Source: Galbitalea sp036499165 (GTDB lineage: Bacteria; Actinomycetota; Actinomycetes; Actinomycetales; Microbacteriaceae). Taken from it: DNA of 14,458 nt. The notes beneath the pieces are model-generated. The model was not told the DNA's origin. It saw only the letters and a list, made by a program, of their open reading frames with translations, and did not search any database. The stretch spans positions 1 through 14,458 of the forward strand of contig DASYEE010000070.1 in the NCBI GenBank assembly GCA_036499165.1. Reading direction: 5' to 3'. Numbering within the stretch: position 1 is the first letter of the stretch; every line of letters starts with the position of its first letter. Shown here one piece after another: positions 1-5,791 of the stretch. Both the position numbers and the translations under genes were made by a program.

Positions 1-164
1 TCCAAGGCCTCGTCGATCCATCGTGGATCGAGATCCTTCATCAGCGTCGGGAAGGCAGCCGGCGTGAACGCGGCCGTATACTCCAGCGTCTCGGTCAGTG
101 TCTCGCTGAAATCGCTCAAGATCGACGCAGGATGATCCTGCCGATCGACGGAAACTAGGTGCAT
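1..164 (-). CDS. IS4-family transposase, N-terminal fragment (cut by window edge)
   Basis: An open frame starts with ATG at 164 and runs off the left edge, giving 54 visible residues. It begins MHLVSVDRQD and later reads FSETLTETLEYTAAF, FPTLMKDLDPRWIDEAL. The pattern of a short leader followed by a [DE]PRWI[DE]xAL block resembles the N-terminal domain of IS4-family DDE transposases, which precedes the catalytic RNase-H fold. The catalytic residues would lie outside the window. An IS4-like end sequence 40-60 bp upstream of the start supports the call. Whether the transposase is intact cannot be seen. The family match is from memory of the domain, not from a search. Confidence 0.6.
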   Translation of the reverse strand, partial: MHLVSVDRQDHPASILSDFSETLTETLEYTAAFTPAAFPTLMKDLDPRWIDEAL

Positions 165-223
165 GAGCAGCCGCCGGAATTCCGGAGCAACCTCCGGAAC
201 TTGGCGCTAAGCGATCGGCATTG
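1..223 (-). mobile_element. End of an IS4-family insertion sequence
   Basis: Read on the minus strand, the junction at about 223 begins CAATGCCGATCGCTTAGCGC. This closely resembles the end of E. coli IS4 (AATGCCGATCAGTTAAG) as remembered. The transposase start follows 59 bp inside this end, a normal spacing. The other end and the target duplication are outside the window, so the exact boundary (222-224) is uncertain. Confidence 0.6.
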
Positions 224-242
224 GTGCTAGCGTCGTCAGGAC

Positions 243-1517
243 ATGTCCGTGCCCGTGATGACGATCGAGGGTGACGTGGTCGCCGTACACAGCTACTGGA
301 CCGACGACGGATCGCGGATCGAGACCGACGCCACCCTCCAGACCGCCGACGGCCAGCAGGTCGTCGTCAACCAGTTCGGCGGCACCGTCGACGGCATCGG
401 GATGATCCAGATGCCCGGCGAGCGGATCCTGGAGGTCGGGATGCACGTCGCGGTCGCCACCCACACCGGCCTCGACCGGTCGCAGCACGCGCACGTGGTG
501 CTCGACAACATGAAGGTCATCACCGACGTGCCGGGGTTCGTGCGCACCGGGCCGACCAGCAGCGGGCACTACCTGTACTGGGAGTCGGGCTGCGCGTTCG
601 TGACGCCGGACTCCGCCGGCACGACCGCGATCCCCGGCGACCAGGAGTTCGCGATCATCGATGCCGCGATCAACGAATGGAACACCAGGACCGCGTCGTG
701 CTCGTACTTCAAGGTCGTGAACTCGAGCCCCAGGTCGATGGAGACCACCAACGACAAGGTCAACGTGATCAAGTTCCGCGACACGCAGTGCATGTGCGAC
801 CCCAGCACGGGCACGACGTCGTGGGGCTGCCGGCCGGCGACCATGACCTCGGCGGCGAAGTGCTACTCGCCGGCGGCGGCCGGGATCACGACAGCGGTCT
901 ACATCAACGACCCGAACAGCTCGCGCGACGGCGCGATCGTCGACGCCGACATCGAGCTCAACGGCGTCAACTTCGCGATCTCGGTCGGCGGTCAGAGCAG
1001 CGGCCCGGCGGGCGCGTGCCTCGCGGACCTGCAGAACACGCTGACCCACGAACTCGGCCACCTGCACGGGCTGGAGCACACCTGCCGGCTGAGTGTCTCC
1101 GATCCACAGTGGATCGATGACCAGGGCAACCCGGTGCCGCTGTGCGCGGCGGTGCCGCCGACCAACACGAAGATCATCGACGCCACGATGTACCCGACAC
1201 AGACGTGCGGTGAGACCTCGAAGTCGACGCTGTCCGACGACGACATCCAGGCGATCTGCACGATCTACCCGACCGCCAAGAACCCCGGCACCTGCGAGCC
1301 GGTCGGGGGTTCCAGCGGCGGCACCAGCGGCGGCACCAGCATCGCCAACAGCGGTGGCAACAGCGACGGCAACAGCATCGGATGTTGCAGCGCGTCGCGC
1401 GGTGCCGAGCGCCTGGCCAGCGCACTGCTGCTGGCGGGAGCGGTCGCGCTATTGCTGCGGCGCCCGAGGAGCCCGGCTCCGGGCGCGAAGCGGCAGCTGG
1501 CTGGCCGCCAGCGATAG
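243..1517 (+). CDS. Matrixin-like zinc metalloprotease with MYXO-CTERM-like tail, probably 5'-truncated
   Basis: This 424-aa protein has a metzincin zinc site HELGHLHGLEH at residues 269-279 (three His ligands and the catalytic Glu) and a likely Met-turn in ATMYP further on, as in M10 matrixin-like enzymes. Residues 5-90 form a separate small N-terminal domain. After the catalytic domain comes a Gly/Ser/Thr/Asn linker, then Gly-Cys-Cys at 380-382, a hydrophobic helix (ASALLLAGAVALLL) and an RRPR cluster: the layout of a MYXO-CTERM sorting signal, used in myxobacteria for surface or outer-membrane anchoring. Such a protein should be exported, yet no signal peptide precedes residue 1. An in-frame TAG lies at 228-230 and an IS4 end abuts at about 223. 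I infer that the insertion removed the native start. The ATG at 243 has only a poor ribosome site, so expression and export are doubtful. Confidence 0.8.
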   Translation: MSVPVMTIEGDVVAVHSYWTDDGSRIETDATLQTADGQQVVVNQFGGTVDGIGMIQMPGERILEVGMHVAVATHTGLDRSQHAHVVLDNMKVITDVPGFVRTGPTSSGHYLYWESGCAFVTPDSAGTTAIPGDQEFAIIDAAINEWNTRTASCSYFKVVNSSPRSMETTNDKVNVIKFRDTQCMCDPSTGTTSWGCRPATMTSAAKCYSPAAAGITTAVYINDPNSSRDGAIVDADIELNGVNFAISVGGQSSGPAGACLADLQNTLTHELGHLHGLEHTCRLSVSDPQWIDDQGNPVPLCAAVPPTNTKIIDATMYPTQTCGETSKSTLSDDDIQAICTIYPTAKNPGTCEPVGGSSGGTSGGTSIANSGGNSDGNSIGCCSASRGAERLASALLLAGAVALLLRRPRSPAPGAKRQLAGRQR

Positions 1518-1523
1518 CGGCTG

Positions 1524-1795
1524 ACACGTCGCGGCCGGATCGTTTGCCATTTCTTCGCCACACACCACGGGATCCTGCGGGACAGAGTGGACTCCGGCGG
1601 GATCCGGTCCGTCCCCAAGTGCGCGAGAGAGCTGCAGAGCGTTGACAACAAACGGTTCTCTCTTGAGTGACTGTCCGGGTTCCGGCCGGATCTCGGACGA
1701 CCTCCGACGAGCTTGAAACTACTTCGATATCTGCAGATTCCAATACGTTGACCGTTTCGAGGCGTATCCAGGCGTTTCACGGCGCCACGGAAAAG
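1524..1795. other. Intergenic stretch; downstream exon of the group II intron
   Basis: No convincing gene lies here. Open frames on the minus strand run into the back of the protease gene and show no recognisable domain. The segment next to the intron (about 1757-1790) has short similar blocks (AGGCGTATCC, AGGCGTTTC, ACGGCG). A weak stem, CGTT-gacaaca-AACG, lies near 1640. Neither explains the region. Confidence 0.5.
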
Positions 1796-1798
1796 GTA

Positions 1799-1832
1799 GA
1801 GTAGCCCCGGCCGTTGCCGACCGGGGCCCTCA
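1799..1832 (-). ncRNA. Group II intron domain VI hairpin
   Basis: The minus strand reads CCCCGGTC-ggcaac-GGCCGGGG (plus 1826-1805), an 8-bp stem with one G-U pair, flanked by GAG and CTC that can close a basal helix. An A in GGGGCTAC on the 3' strand is a candidate branch point about 6-7 nt from the inferred 3' splice site. It sits directly after domain V, as expected. Confidence 0.6.
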
Positions 1833-1835
1833 CCG

Positions 1836-1868
1836 GATCCGGACGAGGAGAACTACACCATCCGGCTC
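1836..1868 (-). ncRNA. Group II intron domain V (catalytic hairpin)
   Basis: On the minus strand the 33 nt begin GAGCCGGATG and end CGTCCGGATC. The lower stem pairs well (GA-CCGGATG with CGTCCGG-TC, allowing one G-A mismatch) and contains the AGC catalytic triad. The upper stem (GTGTAG...CTCC) pairs poorly, and the element is 33 rather than the usual 34 nt. The TAG stop of the maturase gene falls inside it. Confidence 0.65.
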
Positions 1869-3202
1869 TTCTGCCGGACCGACTCACGGATGCCCCAGAT
1901 CTGCACCTTGATCTCGGGCGCTGGAAGCGGATTCGCCTTGAGCAGCTGCCGAAACCGCTTCCAGTTCATACGCGCGCGCTGACTTCTTCGGTTCAACCAC
2001 TTCTGCCAGGCACGCTCGACCTCGAAGCGCAAACGCTTCAACGAGTCGAAGTTGCCGTTGACACCGAAGTAGCTGTAGTGCCCGTTCAGCTTGCGCGTGA
2101 GAGCTAGGTGCTGCTCCTTCACCGGGTCGTGCCGATGACGTCGGCACCACTCGGTCGCGGCCTTGATGGCCCGCCGAAGACGCGCACCCCGAGTTCTGCA
2201 TGCCACCCGCCACGTTCCTGGCTTCCTCGCGCGCTGCCAGTGCAGCGTGAAGCCCAAGAAGTCAAAAGTCGCACCCCCCGAGCCACCGCCGTCGCGCGGC
2301 GCCTGGAACGGAAAGCTGCGGGTCTTCTTCGGATGGAGGGCCAACCCGAACCTCTTGAACCGCTTCTCGAGCACACCCCATACCCGCTGTGCATCGTCCG
2401 CGTGTTCGAATCTAAGCACGAAGTCGTCCGCATACCTCACGAGCGTACTGCGCCCGCGTAGCTGGGGTTGGACCTCGCGCTCGAACCACACGTCGAGCAC
2501 ATGGTGCAGGTAGACGTTCCCGAGCAGCGGCGATAGGCTGGACCCTTGGGCGGTTCCCTCTTCCGGTTCGAGATACCTCTCCCCGTCGAGGACGCCAACA
2601 TGCAGGCACTTCCCAACGAGCCTCATCAATGACTCGTCGGCAATCCGGTTGCGGAGCATCTCCATCAACATCTTTCTATCGATGCTGTCGAAGAAGGACA
2701 CGATGTCCGCCTCTACGATGTAGTTCGCGCCTCCTCGGTACATCGCTCCGTTGAGCTGGCGGATCGCATCGTGTGCGCTTCGCTTCGGTCGGAAGCCATT
2801 CGAGCAGTCCAGAAAGTCCTGTTCGTAGATGGCCTCCAGCACCTCGCGCAACGCACCCTGCACGATCTTGTCCTCGACCGTCGCGATTCCGATCGGTCGT
2901 GACGTTCCATTCTCCTTCGGAATGTGGACCCGGCGGATGGGCTGATGGCGGTACTGCCCCGCCTTCATCCGTGCTCGCAGCGTCTGCAGATTCTCCGCGA
3001 GCCGCTCGCCGTATTGCTCGACCGTGACACCGTCGACGCCCACTGCCGCATCTCTGCGTAGTGAACGGTACGCACGTTCGAGCGCTGGCTCGTCGATGAG
3101 ATGAGCCAGCGCAAGGATTCGCTGTTCCGGATGTCGTTTCGCTCGTTCCGCTACCTTCAGCAGTTCCGGTGACATTGAGTTCGACGTCGTAGCGTCGTTC
3201 AT
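1853..3202 (-). CDS. ltrA: Group II intron reverse transcriptase/maturase
   Basis: A 449-aa intron-encoded protein that would bind and splice its host intron and copy it into DNA at a new site. The RT domain holds a GVDGVTVEQY block near the N-terminus, GFRPKRSAHDAI, VEADIVSFFDSID, GTAQGSSLSPLLGN and the catalytic YADD at residues 257-260. Domain X (maturase) follows, with LNGHYSYFGVNGNF and a basic tail ending IKVQIWGIRESVRQKSRMV. No HNH endonuclease domain is present, so it is an En-minus type like RmInt1. The ATG at 3202 is chosen because AGGAGGG lies 4 nt upstream; the longer frame to 3268 lacks this. The frame is intact, with no stop or frameshift, and the stop codon lies inside domain V. 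Confidence 0.93.
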   Translation of the reverse strand: MNDATTSNSMSPELLKVAERAKRHPEQRILALAHLIDEPALERAYRSLRRDAAVGVDGVTVEQYGERLAENLQTLRARMKAGQYRHQPIRRVHIPKENGTSRPIGIATVEDKIVQGALREVLEAIYEQDFLDCSNGFRPKRSAHDAIRQLNGAMYRGGANYIVEADIVSFFDSIDRKMLMEMLRNRIADESLMRLVGKCLHVGVLDGERYLEPEEGTAQGSSLSPLLGNVYLHHVLDVWFEREVQPQLRGRSTLVRYADDFVLRFEHADDAQRVWGVLEKRFKRFGLALHPKKTRSFPFQAPRDGGGSGGATFDFLGFTLHWQRARKPGTWRVACRTRGARLRRAIKAATEWCRRHRHDPVKEQHLALTRKLNGHYSYFGVNGNFDSLKRLRFEVERAWQKWLNRRSQRARMNWKRFRQLLKANPLPAPEIKVQIWGIRESVRQKSRMV

Positions 3203-3206
3203 GATT

Positions 3207-3213
3207 CCCTCCT
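3207..3213 (-). promoter_or_regulatory. Ribosome-binding site of the intron maturase
   Basis: AGGAGGG on the minus strand, 4 nt before the ATG at 3202. It decides the start against the in-frame ATG at 3268. Confidence 0.75.
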
Positions 3214-3671
3214 GAAGTTCGATCCGACGCGGGCTTATCCCTCTCGCTCGGCGGGGTCCGGGCGTCATCCGTTCCCCCGCGTCTCAGCTCCTATGGGGCC
3301 CTCCGACTCCCGCCACGCATTCGGCCCAAGCTTTGGTCTCCCTTGCTTTCGGCCTCCGGCTCTCAACCGAGCGGACGGGTCTCTCAGGTTGCTGGGTCAT
3401 CTTCTTCGTACGTGCCCTGGACCTCGACCCCGCTTCGTGCCTCGTCCTCATGTGCCATCGAGAGAGGACTTGGCTGCTGTCTTCGGGCTCCCTAAAGCCG
3501 TGGACACTCCGGACTTCCACTTTTCGGGGCTTACTTCCCACGGCCTGCACGCTCGCGCGCCTTCGCATCGCCGAGCCCGTTGCCGTCCCGCTTCTACACA
3601 CTCCCCTACATGCTCGTCGCCAGGCGTCGCTACCGACCTGCATGGCAGCTTTGGTCGGACGGGATTCGCAC

Positions 3672-3895
3672 CCGCCAGATGACGCTTCTGTATTTCCGTT
3701 AGATCTTCGCATCTTCCTTTCCTACAGACCAGCCTTTCTTCCTGTTCGCACTAGGGACCGAAGTAGGGACCAGCTCGCGCTAGGGGGCGCTAGGGGGACC
3801 CGGTAGGGACGTTGCTGCTCGCCGAACTCACGCGGCTAGAGACCAGCTGCCGATCACCGTGCCGCCTGCGCTGCGCAGCTCTTGCCCGACCGCGA
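3672..3895. other. Intergenic: upstream exon of the intron and TAGGG repeats
   Basis: No gene is supported. On the minus strand this is the 5' exon, ending CATCTGGCGG before the intron. From 3751 it holds a run of short direct repeats, listed separately, and it then grades into the degenerate 39/51-bp array. Short open frames here are compositionally the same as the array and carry no domain. Confidence 0.55.
3751..3811. repeat. Cluster of TAGGGAC/TAGGGG short direct repeats
   Basis: Five TAGGG cores start at 3752, 3764, 3781, 3791 and 3804. Three continue as TAGGGAC and two as TAGGGGG. The middle pair is a perfect 10-bp tandem repeat, GCGCTAGGGG, at 3777-3786 and 3787-3796. The role is unknown; protein-binding sites or slippage products are both possible. 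Confidence 0.7.
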
Positions 3896-4304
3896 CGGTC
3901 GGCCGCCGCGGCGATCACCGGCGCCAGCTCGCCGATCTTTGCGCCGCGGCGAGCGCCGGCGCCGGATCGCCGACCTCGTGCTCGACCTTGGCGCCGCGGC
4001 GATCACGGGCGCCCGCTCGCCGACCTGGTGCTCGACCTCGACCGCTGCGGCGAGCGCTGCCTGGTGCATGACCCTCGACCGCCGCGGCGATCACCGGCGC
4101 CCAGCTCGCCGACCTCGGCGAGCCCCGCGATCGCGGCGCCGCTGCGAGCGCCAGTGCCAGCTCGCTGACCTGGTGATCGACCTCGGCCGCCACGGCGATC
4201 ACCAGGCGCCAGCGCGCCGACGTCGCCGCTACGGCGAGCACCGGGCCAGCTCACTGATCTCGGCCGCCGCGGCGATCAGGGACGCCAGCTCAGCGACCTC
4301 GGCC
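3896..4304. repeat. Degenerate 39/51-bp tandem repeat array, left part
   Basis: About ten imperfect units can be read on the plus strand. The core is roughly GCCGCGGCGATCACCGGCG followed by CCAGCTCGCCGACCTCG. Some units carry an extra 12 bp (about TGGTGCTCGACC). Both lengths, 39 and 51 bp, are multiples of three. Read on the minus strand a unit gives about VGELAPVIAAAAE, with EVEHQ-type insertions in the longer form. Many single-base indels break every frame, so no protein spans the array. It may be a decayed repeat gene or a non-coding minisatellite. Confidence 0.75.
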
Positions 4305-4312
4305 GCTGCAGC
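4305..4312. repeat. Left target-site duplication of the IS66-type element
   Basis: GCTGCAGC, identical to 4795-4802 on the other side of the element. Eight base pairs is the duplication length typical of the IS66 family. Removing one copy and the element rejoins the repeat array in register. Confidence 0.85.
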
Positions 4313-4335
4313 GTAACTGCCCGGTAGTCGTCGTC
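4313..4335 (+). repeat. Left terminal inverted repeat of the IS66-type element
   Basis: It starts GTAACTGCCCGGTAGTCG and differs from the right end at only three of these first 23 positions (T/C, G/A and T/A). Confidence 0.85.
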
Positions 4336-4383
4336 TGGTAGCGCTCTCGCGTCTCGGTCAGTGTGGCGAGCCAGGAGGCACTG

Positions 4384-4495
4384 ATGGCAGAGACGACGAC
4401 GGATCGAAGCAGCGGGCCCCGCGTGGTGACCCCGCCAGCCGAGTGGACGCCGCCACGAGGGCGCCTACGATGGCAGCTCGCCGACGGGGAACTGA
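4384..4495 (+). pseudogene. Possible 5' remnant of the first IS66 open reading frame
   Basis: ATG at 4384 follows AGGAGG (4373-4378) at 5-nt spacing, the best ribosome site in this gene-poor stretch. It lies about 70 bp inside the left end, where an IS66 element starts its first gene. The frame begins MAETTTDRSSGPRVV and runs on to 4635, but after about 4490 it continues in a different frame from the transposase C-terminus. I read 4384 to roughly 4495 as the surviving start of an element gene fused by deletion to the end of another. No domain is recognisable, and the deletion point is a guess. Confidence 0.4.
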
Positions 4496-4660
4496 TGGTC
4501 GCTCCGCGACGCCTTCCGGAACCTCGCCGACGACTGGCCCATGGCCCGGATCCGCGAGCTCCTGCCCGCCGCGTGGCTCGCGAATCAGCGCCGACAGCAG
4601 CAGCAGCCCGACAGAGCTGCCGACCCCATCGATGACGCTGGCGTTGCCGCCGCCGCCTGA
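4496..4660 (+). pseudogene. IS66-family transposase, C-terminal remnant
   Basis: The frame after an in-frame TGA (4493-4495) reads WSLRDAFRNLADDWPMARIR, then ELLPAAWLANQRRQQQQ, and ends with TGA at 4658-4660. A xxWPxxRIxELLPxxW block close to the stop is characteristic of the C-terminus of IS66 TnpC-type transposases. All catalytic residues are missing. Codon use is strongly GC-biased at the third position, consistent with formerly coding sequence. It sits about 135 bp from the right end of the element, as expected. Confidence 0.7.
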
Positions 4661-4771
4661 CCGCGCGGCCACCACGGCTGCGCGATCGCCGCGGGCGCGG
4701 CGACCTCGGCGGGTCTTCGGCGCTGCATTCGTCATCGCCGCCACCCTCGCATCTGCTCGTTGGGTTTACGA

Positions 4772-4794
4772 GACGTCGACTATCGGGCGGTTAC
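4772..4794 (-). repeat. Right terminal inverted repeat of the IS66-type element
   Basis: On the minus strand it begins GTAACCGCCCGATAGTCG and mirrors the left end. Confidence 0.85.
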
Positions 4795-4802
4795 GCTGCA
4801 GC
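4795..4802. repeat. Right target-site duplication of the IS66-type element
   Basis: GCTGCAGC, identical to 4305-4312. It is followed at once by GATCACCGGCGCCAGC, the middle of an array repeat unit. Confidence 0.85.
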
Positions 4803-5095
4803 GATCACCGGCGCCAGCGACTTCGTGCTCGACCTCGACCGCTGCGGCGAACGCCGGCCTTGGTGCTTGGCCTCGGGCGCCAGCTCGCCGACCTCGGCCG
4901 CCGGGGCGAGCGCCGGCGCCAGCTCGCCGACCTTGGTGCTCGACCTGGCCGCCGCGCCGATCACGGGTCTCAGCGCGCCAACCTCGGCCGCCGTGGCGAG
5001 CGCTCGCGCCAGCTCGCCGACCTCAGGCGCGAGCGGCGCCGGCCTGGTGCTCGACCTCGGCCGCCGCGCCGATCTCCAGGCGCCGACTCGCAGGC
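4803..5095. repeat. Degenerate 39/51-bp repeat array, right part
   Basis: This continues the array left of the IS66-type element, with about seven or eight more units. On the minus strand one stretch stays in frame long enough to read VGELARALATAAE, VGALRPVIGAAA, VGELAPALAPAAE, VGELAPEAKHQ and LAPVIAAA, which shows the 13-residue period. Frame-breaking indels occur here too. The array fades out near 5095. Confidence 0.72.
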
Positions 5096-5190
5096 CGCAG
5101 TCGCGACCGCGCCGCAGGAGCAGGACCCCGACCGGCAAAATCATCCTCCTATCTCATTGAAATTACGTCCAGCGATACGAACAATGTCTG

Positions 5191-5218
5191 CCCATATCTA
5201 TCTTCATGTTGACATTGT
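5191..5218. promoter_or_regulatory. Candidate operator: 8-bp perfect inverted repeat
   Basis: ACAATGTC at 5191-5198 and GACATTGT at 5211-5218 are exact reverse complements, with arm centres 20 bp apart, close to two helical turns. The right arm overlaps the -35 box of the operon promoter, so a dimeric protein bound here would block transcription. The natural candidate is the XRE-type HTH domain of the third gene in the same operon. The link is inference. Confidence 0.55.
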
Positions 5219-5236
5219 CGCGGCGCGGGCTAACCT
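5209..5236 (+). promoter_or_regulatory. Sigma70-like promoter of the QueC-like operon
   Basis: TTGACA at 5209-5214, a 16-bp spacer and TAACCT at 5231-5236. The stretch 5140-5245 is clearly richer in A/T than its surroundings. The predicted transcription start near 5243 lies only a few bases before the GTG at 5246, suggesting a leaderless first gene. Confidence 0.6.
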
Positions 5237-5245
5237 AATGTTCAG

Positions 5246-5791
5246 GTGAGGGACGACATCCATAGACGGCTTCCGCTGCCGCGGCGATGGAAGAGTCTCG
5301 TCCGCGTTGCAACTGGGGATGCGAAGCACCCCGAGTGGGAACGCCACGCTCTAAACGCGGCAGCGTCGGAGCTTCAGGGCCTGAGTCCGGCGCTCGTTGT
5401 CGCCGCTAGCCGTAGCGCAGAGCAGCCGAGTCTCTTCGGTGAAGTGGACCCGCGGCTTCGTGAGTTGACCGCCAACCCGATCGACCACGAGTTCCTCCGC
5501 GAGCTAGCGGTCGCCCCGCAGCGAAGCCGACGCGAGGCGATGGAGCATGCGGCCAGTAGAGCCCTCGACACGCGAATCGCGGCTCAACTCCGGTCCGTGC
5601 GTAACCACACCGCCCGCGAATCGCCTCGCGATGCCGAGCCGCTCAACACCCGCTTGGCCACGGTGTTCGGCGCCTGTGATACCCGCCAACTCGTAGCGCG
5701 AATGCTCGATGGAGATCGGCCGGTGGCAGCGCCGCCGCCCGCGCGACGGCCTCTCGACTTCGACGGTGACGTGCGGTTCGGTGTGCTATGA
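5246..5791 (+). CDS. Uncharacterised 181-aa protein, first gene of the QueC-like operon
   Basis: I do not recognise this protein. The only usable start is GTG at 5246, because an in-frame TAA lies at 5231-5233. No Shine-Dalgarno site can be seen and the predicted transcript starts almost at the GTG. The protein is soluble, rich in Arg, Ala and Leu, and probably largely helical in the middle, with no signal peptide, membrane segment or cysteine cluster. AEQPSLFGEVD contains QPSLF at residues 60-64, which resembles the bacterial sliding-clamp-binding pentapeptide QL[SD]LF. The C-terminus is proline-rich (AAPPPARRP), then DFDGDVRFGVL. Its stop overlaps the ATG of the QueC-like gene (ATGA at 5788-5791), so the two are translationally coupled. 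By position it could be the partner or substrate of the QueC-like protein, but it does not look like QatB as I remember it. Confidence 0.75.
   Translation: MRDDIHRRLPLPRRWKSLVRVATGDAKHPEWERHALNAAASELQGLSPALVVAASRSAEQPSLFGEVDPRLRELTANPIDHEFLRELAVAPQRSRREAMEHAASRALDTRIAAQLRSVRNHTARESPRDAEPLNTRLATVFGACDTRQLVARMLDGDRPVAAPPPARRPLDFDGDVRFGVL

Larger units (their letters stand above)
1796..3671 (-). mobile_element. Group II intron (ribozyme plus maturase ORF), about 1.88 kb
   Basis: On the minus strand the element would begin GTGCG (plus 3671-3667), the usual group II 5' consensus. It then has about 470 nt of structured, non-coding RNA before a maturase gene. A domain V candidate at 1868-1836 and a domain VI hairpin at about 1830-1799 follow, with a likely 3' end near CTACTCTAC (1804-1796). 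Blocks such as GTGGCGGGAGTCGGAG and GGGGAACGG in the 5' part resemble those of other bacterial group II introns I know. Both boundaries are inferred and could be off by a few bases. It is not inserted in any recognisable gene. Confidence 0.8.
4313..4794 (+). mobile_element. Internally deleted IS66-family element (482 bp)
   Basis: The left end reads GTAACTGCCCGGTAGTCG and the right end, on the opposite strand, reads GTAACCGCCCGATAGTCG. The match continues inward, with about 24 of the first 28 bases the same. GTAA at the tips, 8-bp flanking duplications and a C-terminal transposase remnant inside together point to the IS66 family. At 482 bp it is far too short to encode a whole transposase, so it looks like a deletion derivative that could move only with a transposase supplied in trans. 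Orientation is set by the transposase remnant. Confidence 0.85.

Noticed and set aside
207..1079. 290-aa minus-strand frame opposite the metalloprotease
   Set aside because: Antisense shadow; the plus strand carries the zinc site, the Met-turn and the sorting tail.
1265..1780. Minus-strand frames (171 and 189 aa) downstream of the intron
   Set aside because: They mostly overlap the protease gene in antisense, and the free part has no recognisable domain or ribosome site.
3655..3690. tRNA-like 3' arm on the minus strand (CGGGTGCGAATCCCG followed by TCCGACCA)
   Set aside because: The upstream sequence forms no acceptor, D or anticodon arms, and the loop has G where the TpsiC loop has U55. The same bases give the GTGCG start expected of the group II intron.
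3812..4316. Several Arg/Ala-rich open frames in the repeat array on both strands
   Set aside because: All are readings of the degenerate repeat in different frames, with no conserved start, ribosome site or fold.
3896..5095. CRISPR array
   Set aside because: Units are directly adjacent and variable, without unique spacers of constant length, and no cas genes are near.
4443..5249. 268-aa plus-strand open frame
   Set aside because: It runs through the deleted IS66-type element, crosses its right end and the target duplication, and continues through the repeat array. It has no domain and is an effect of high GC.
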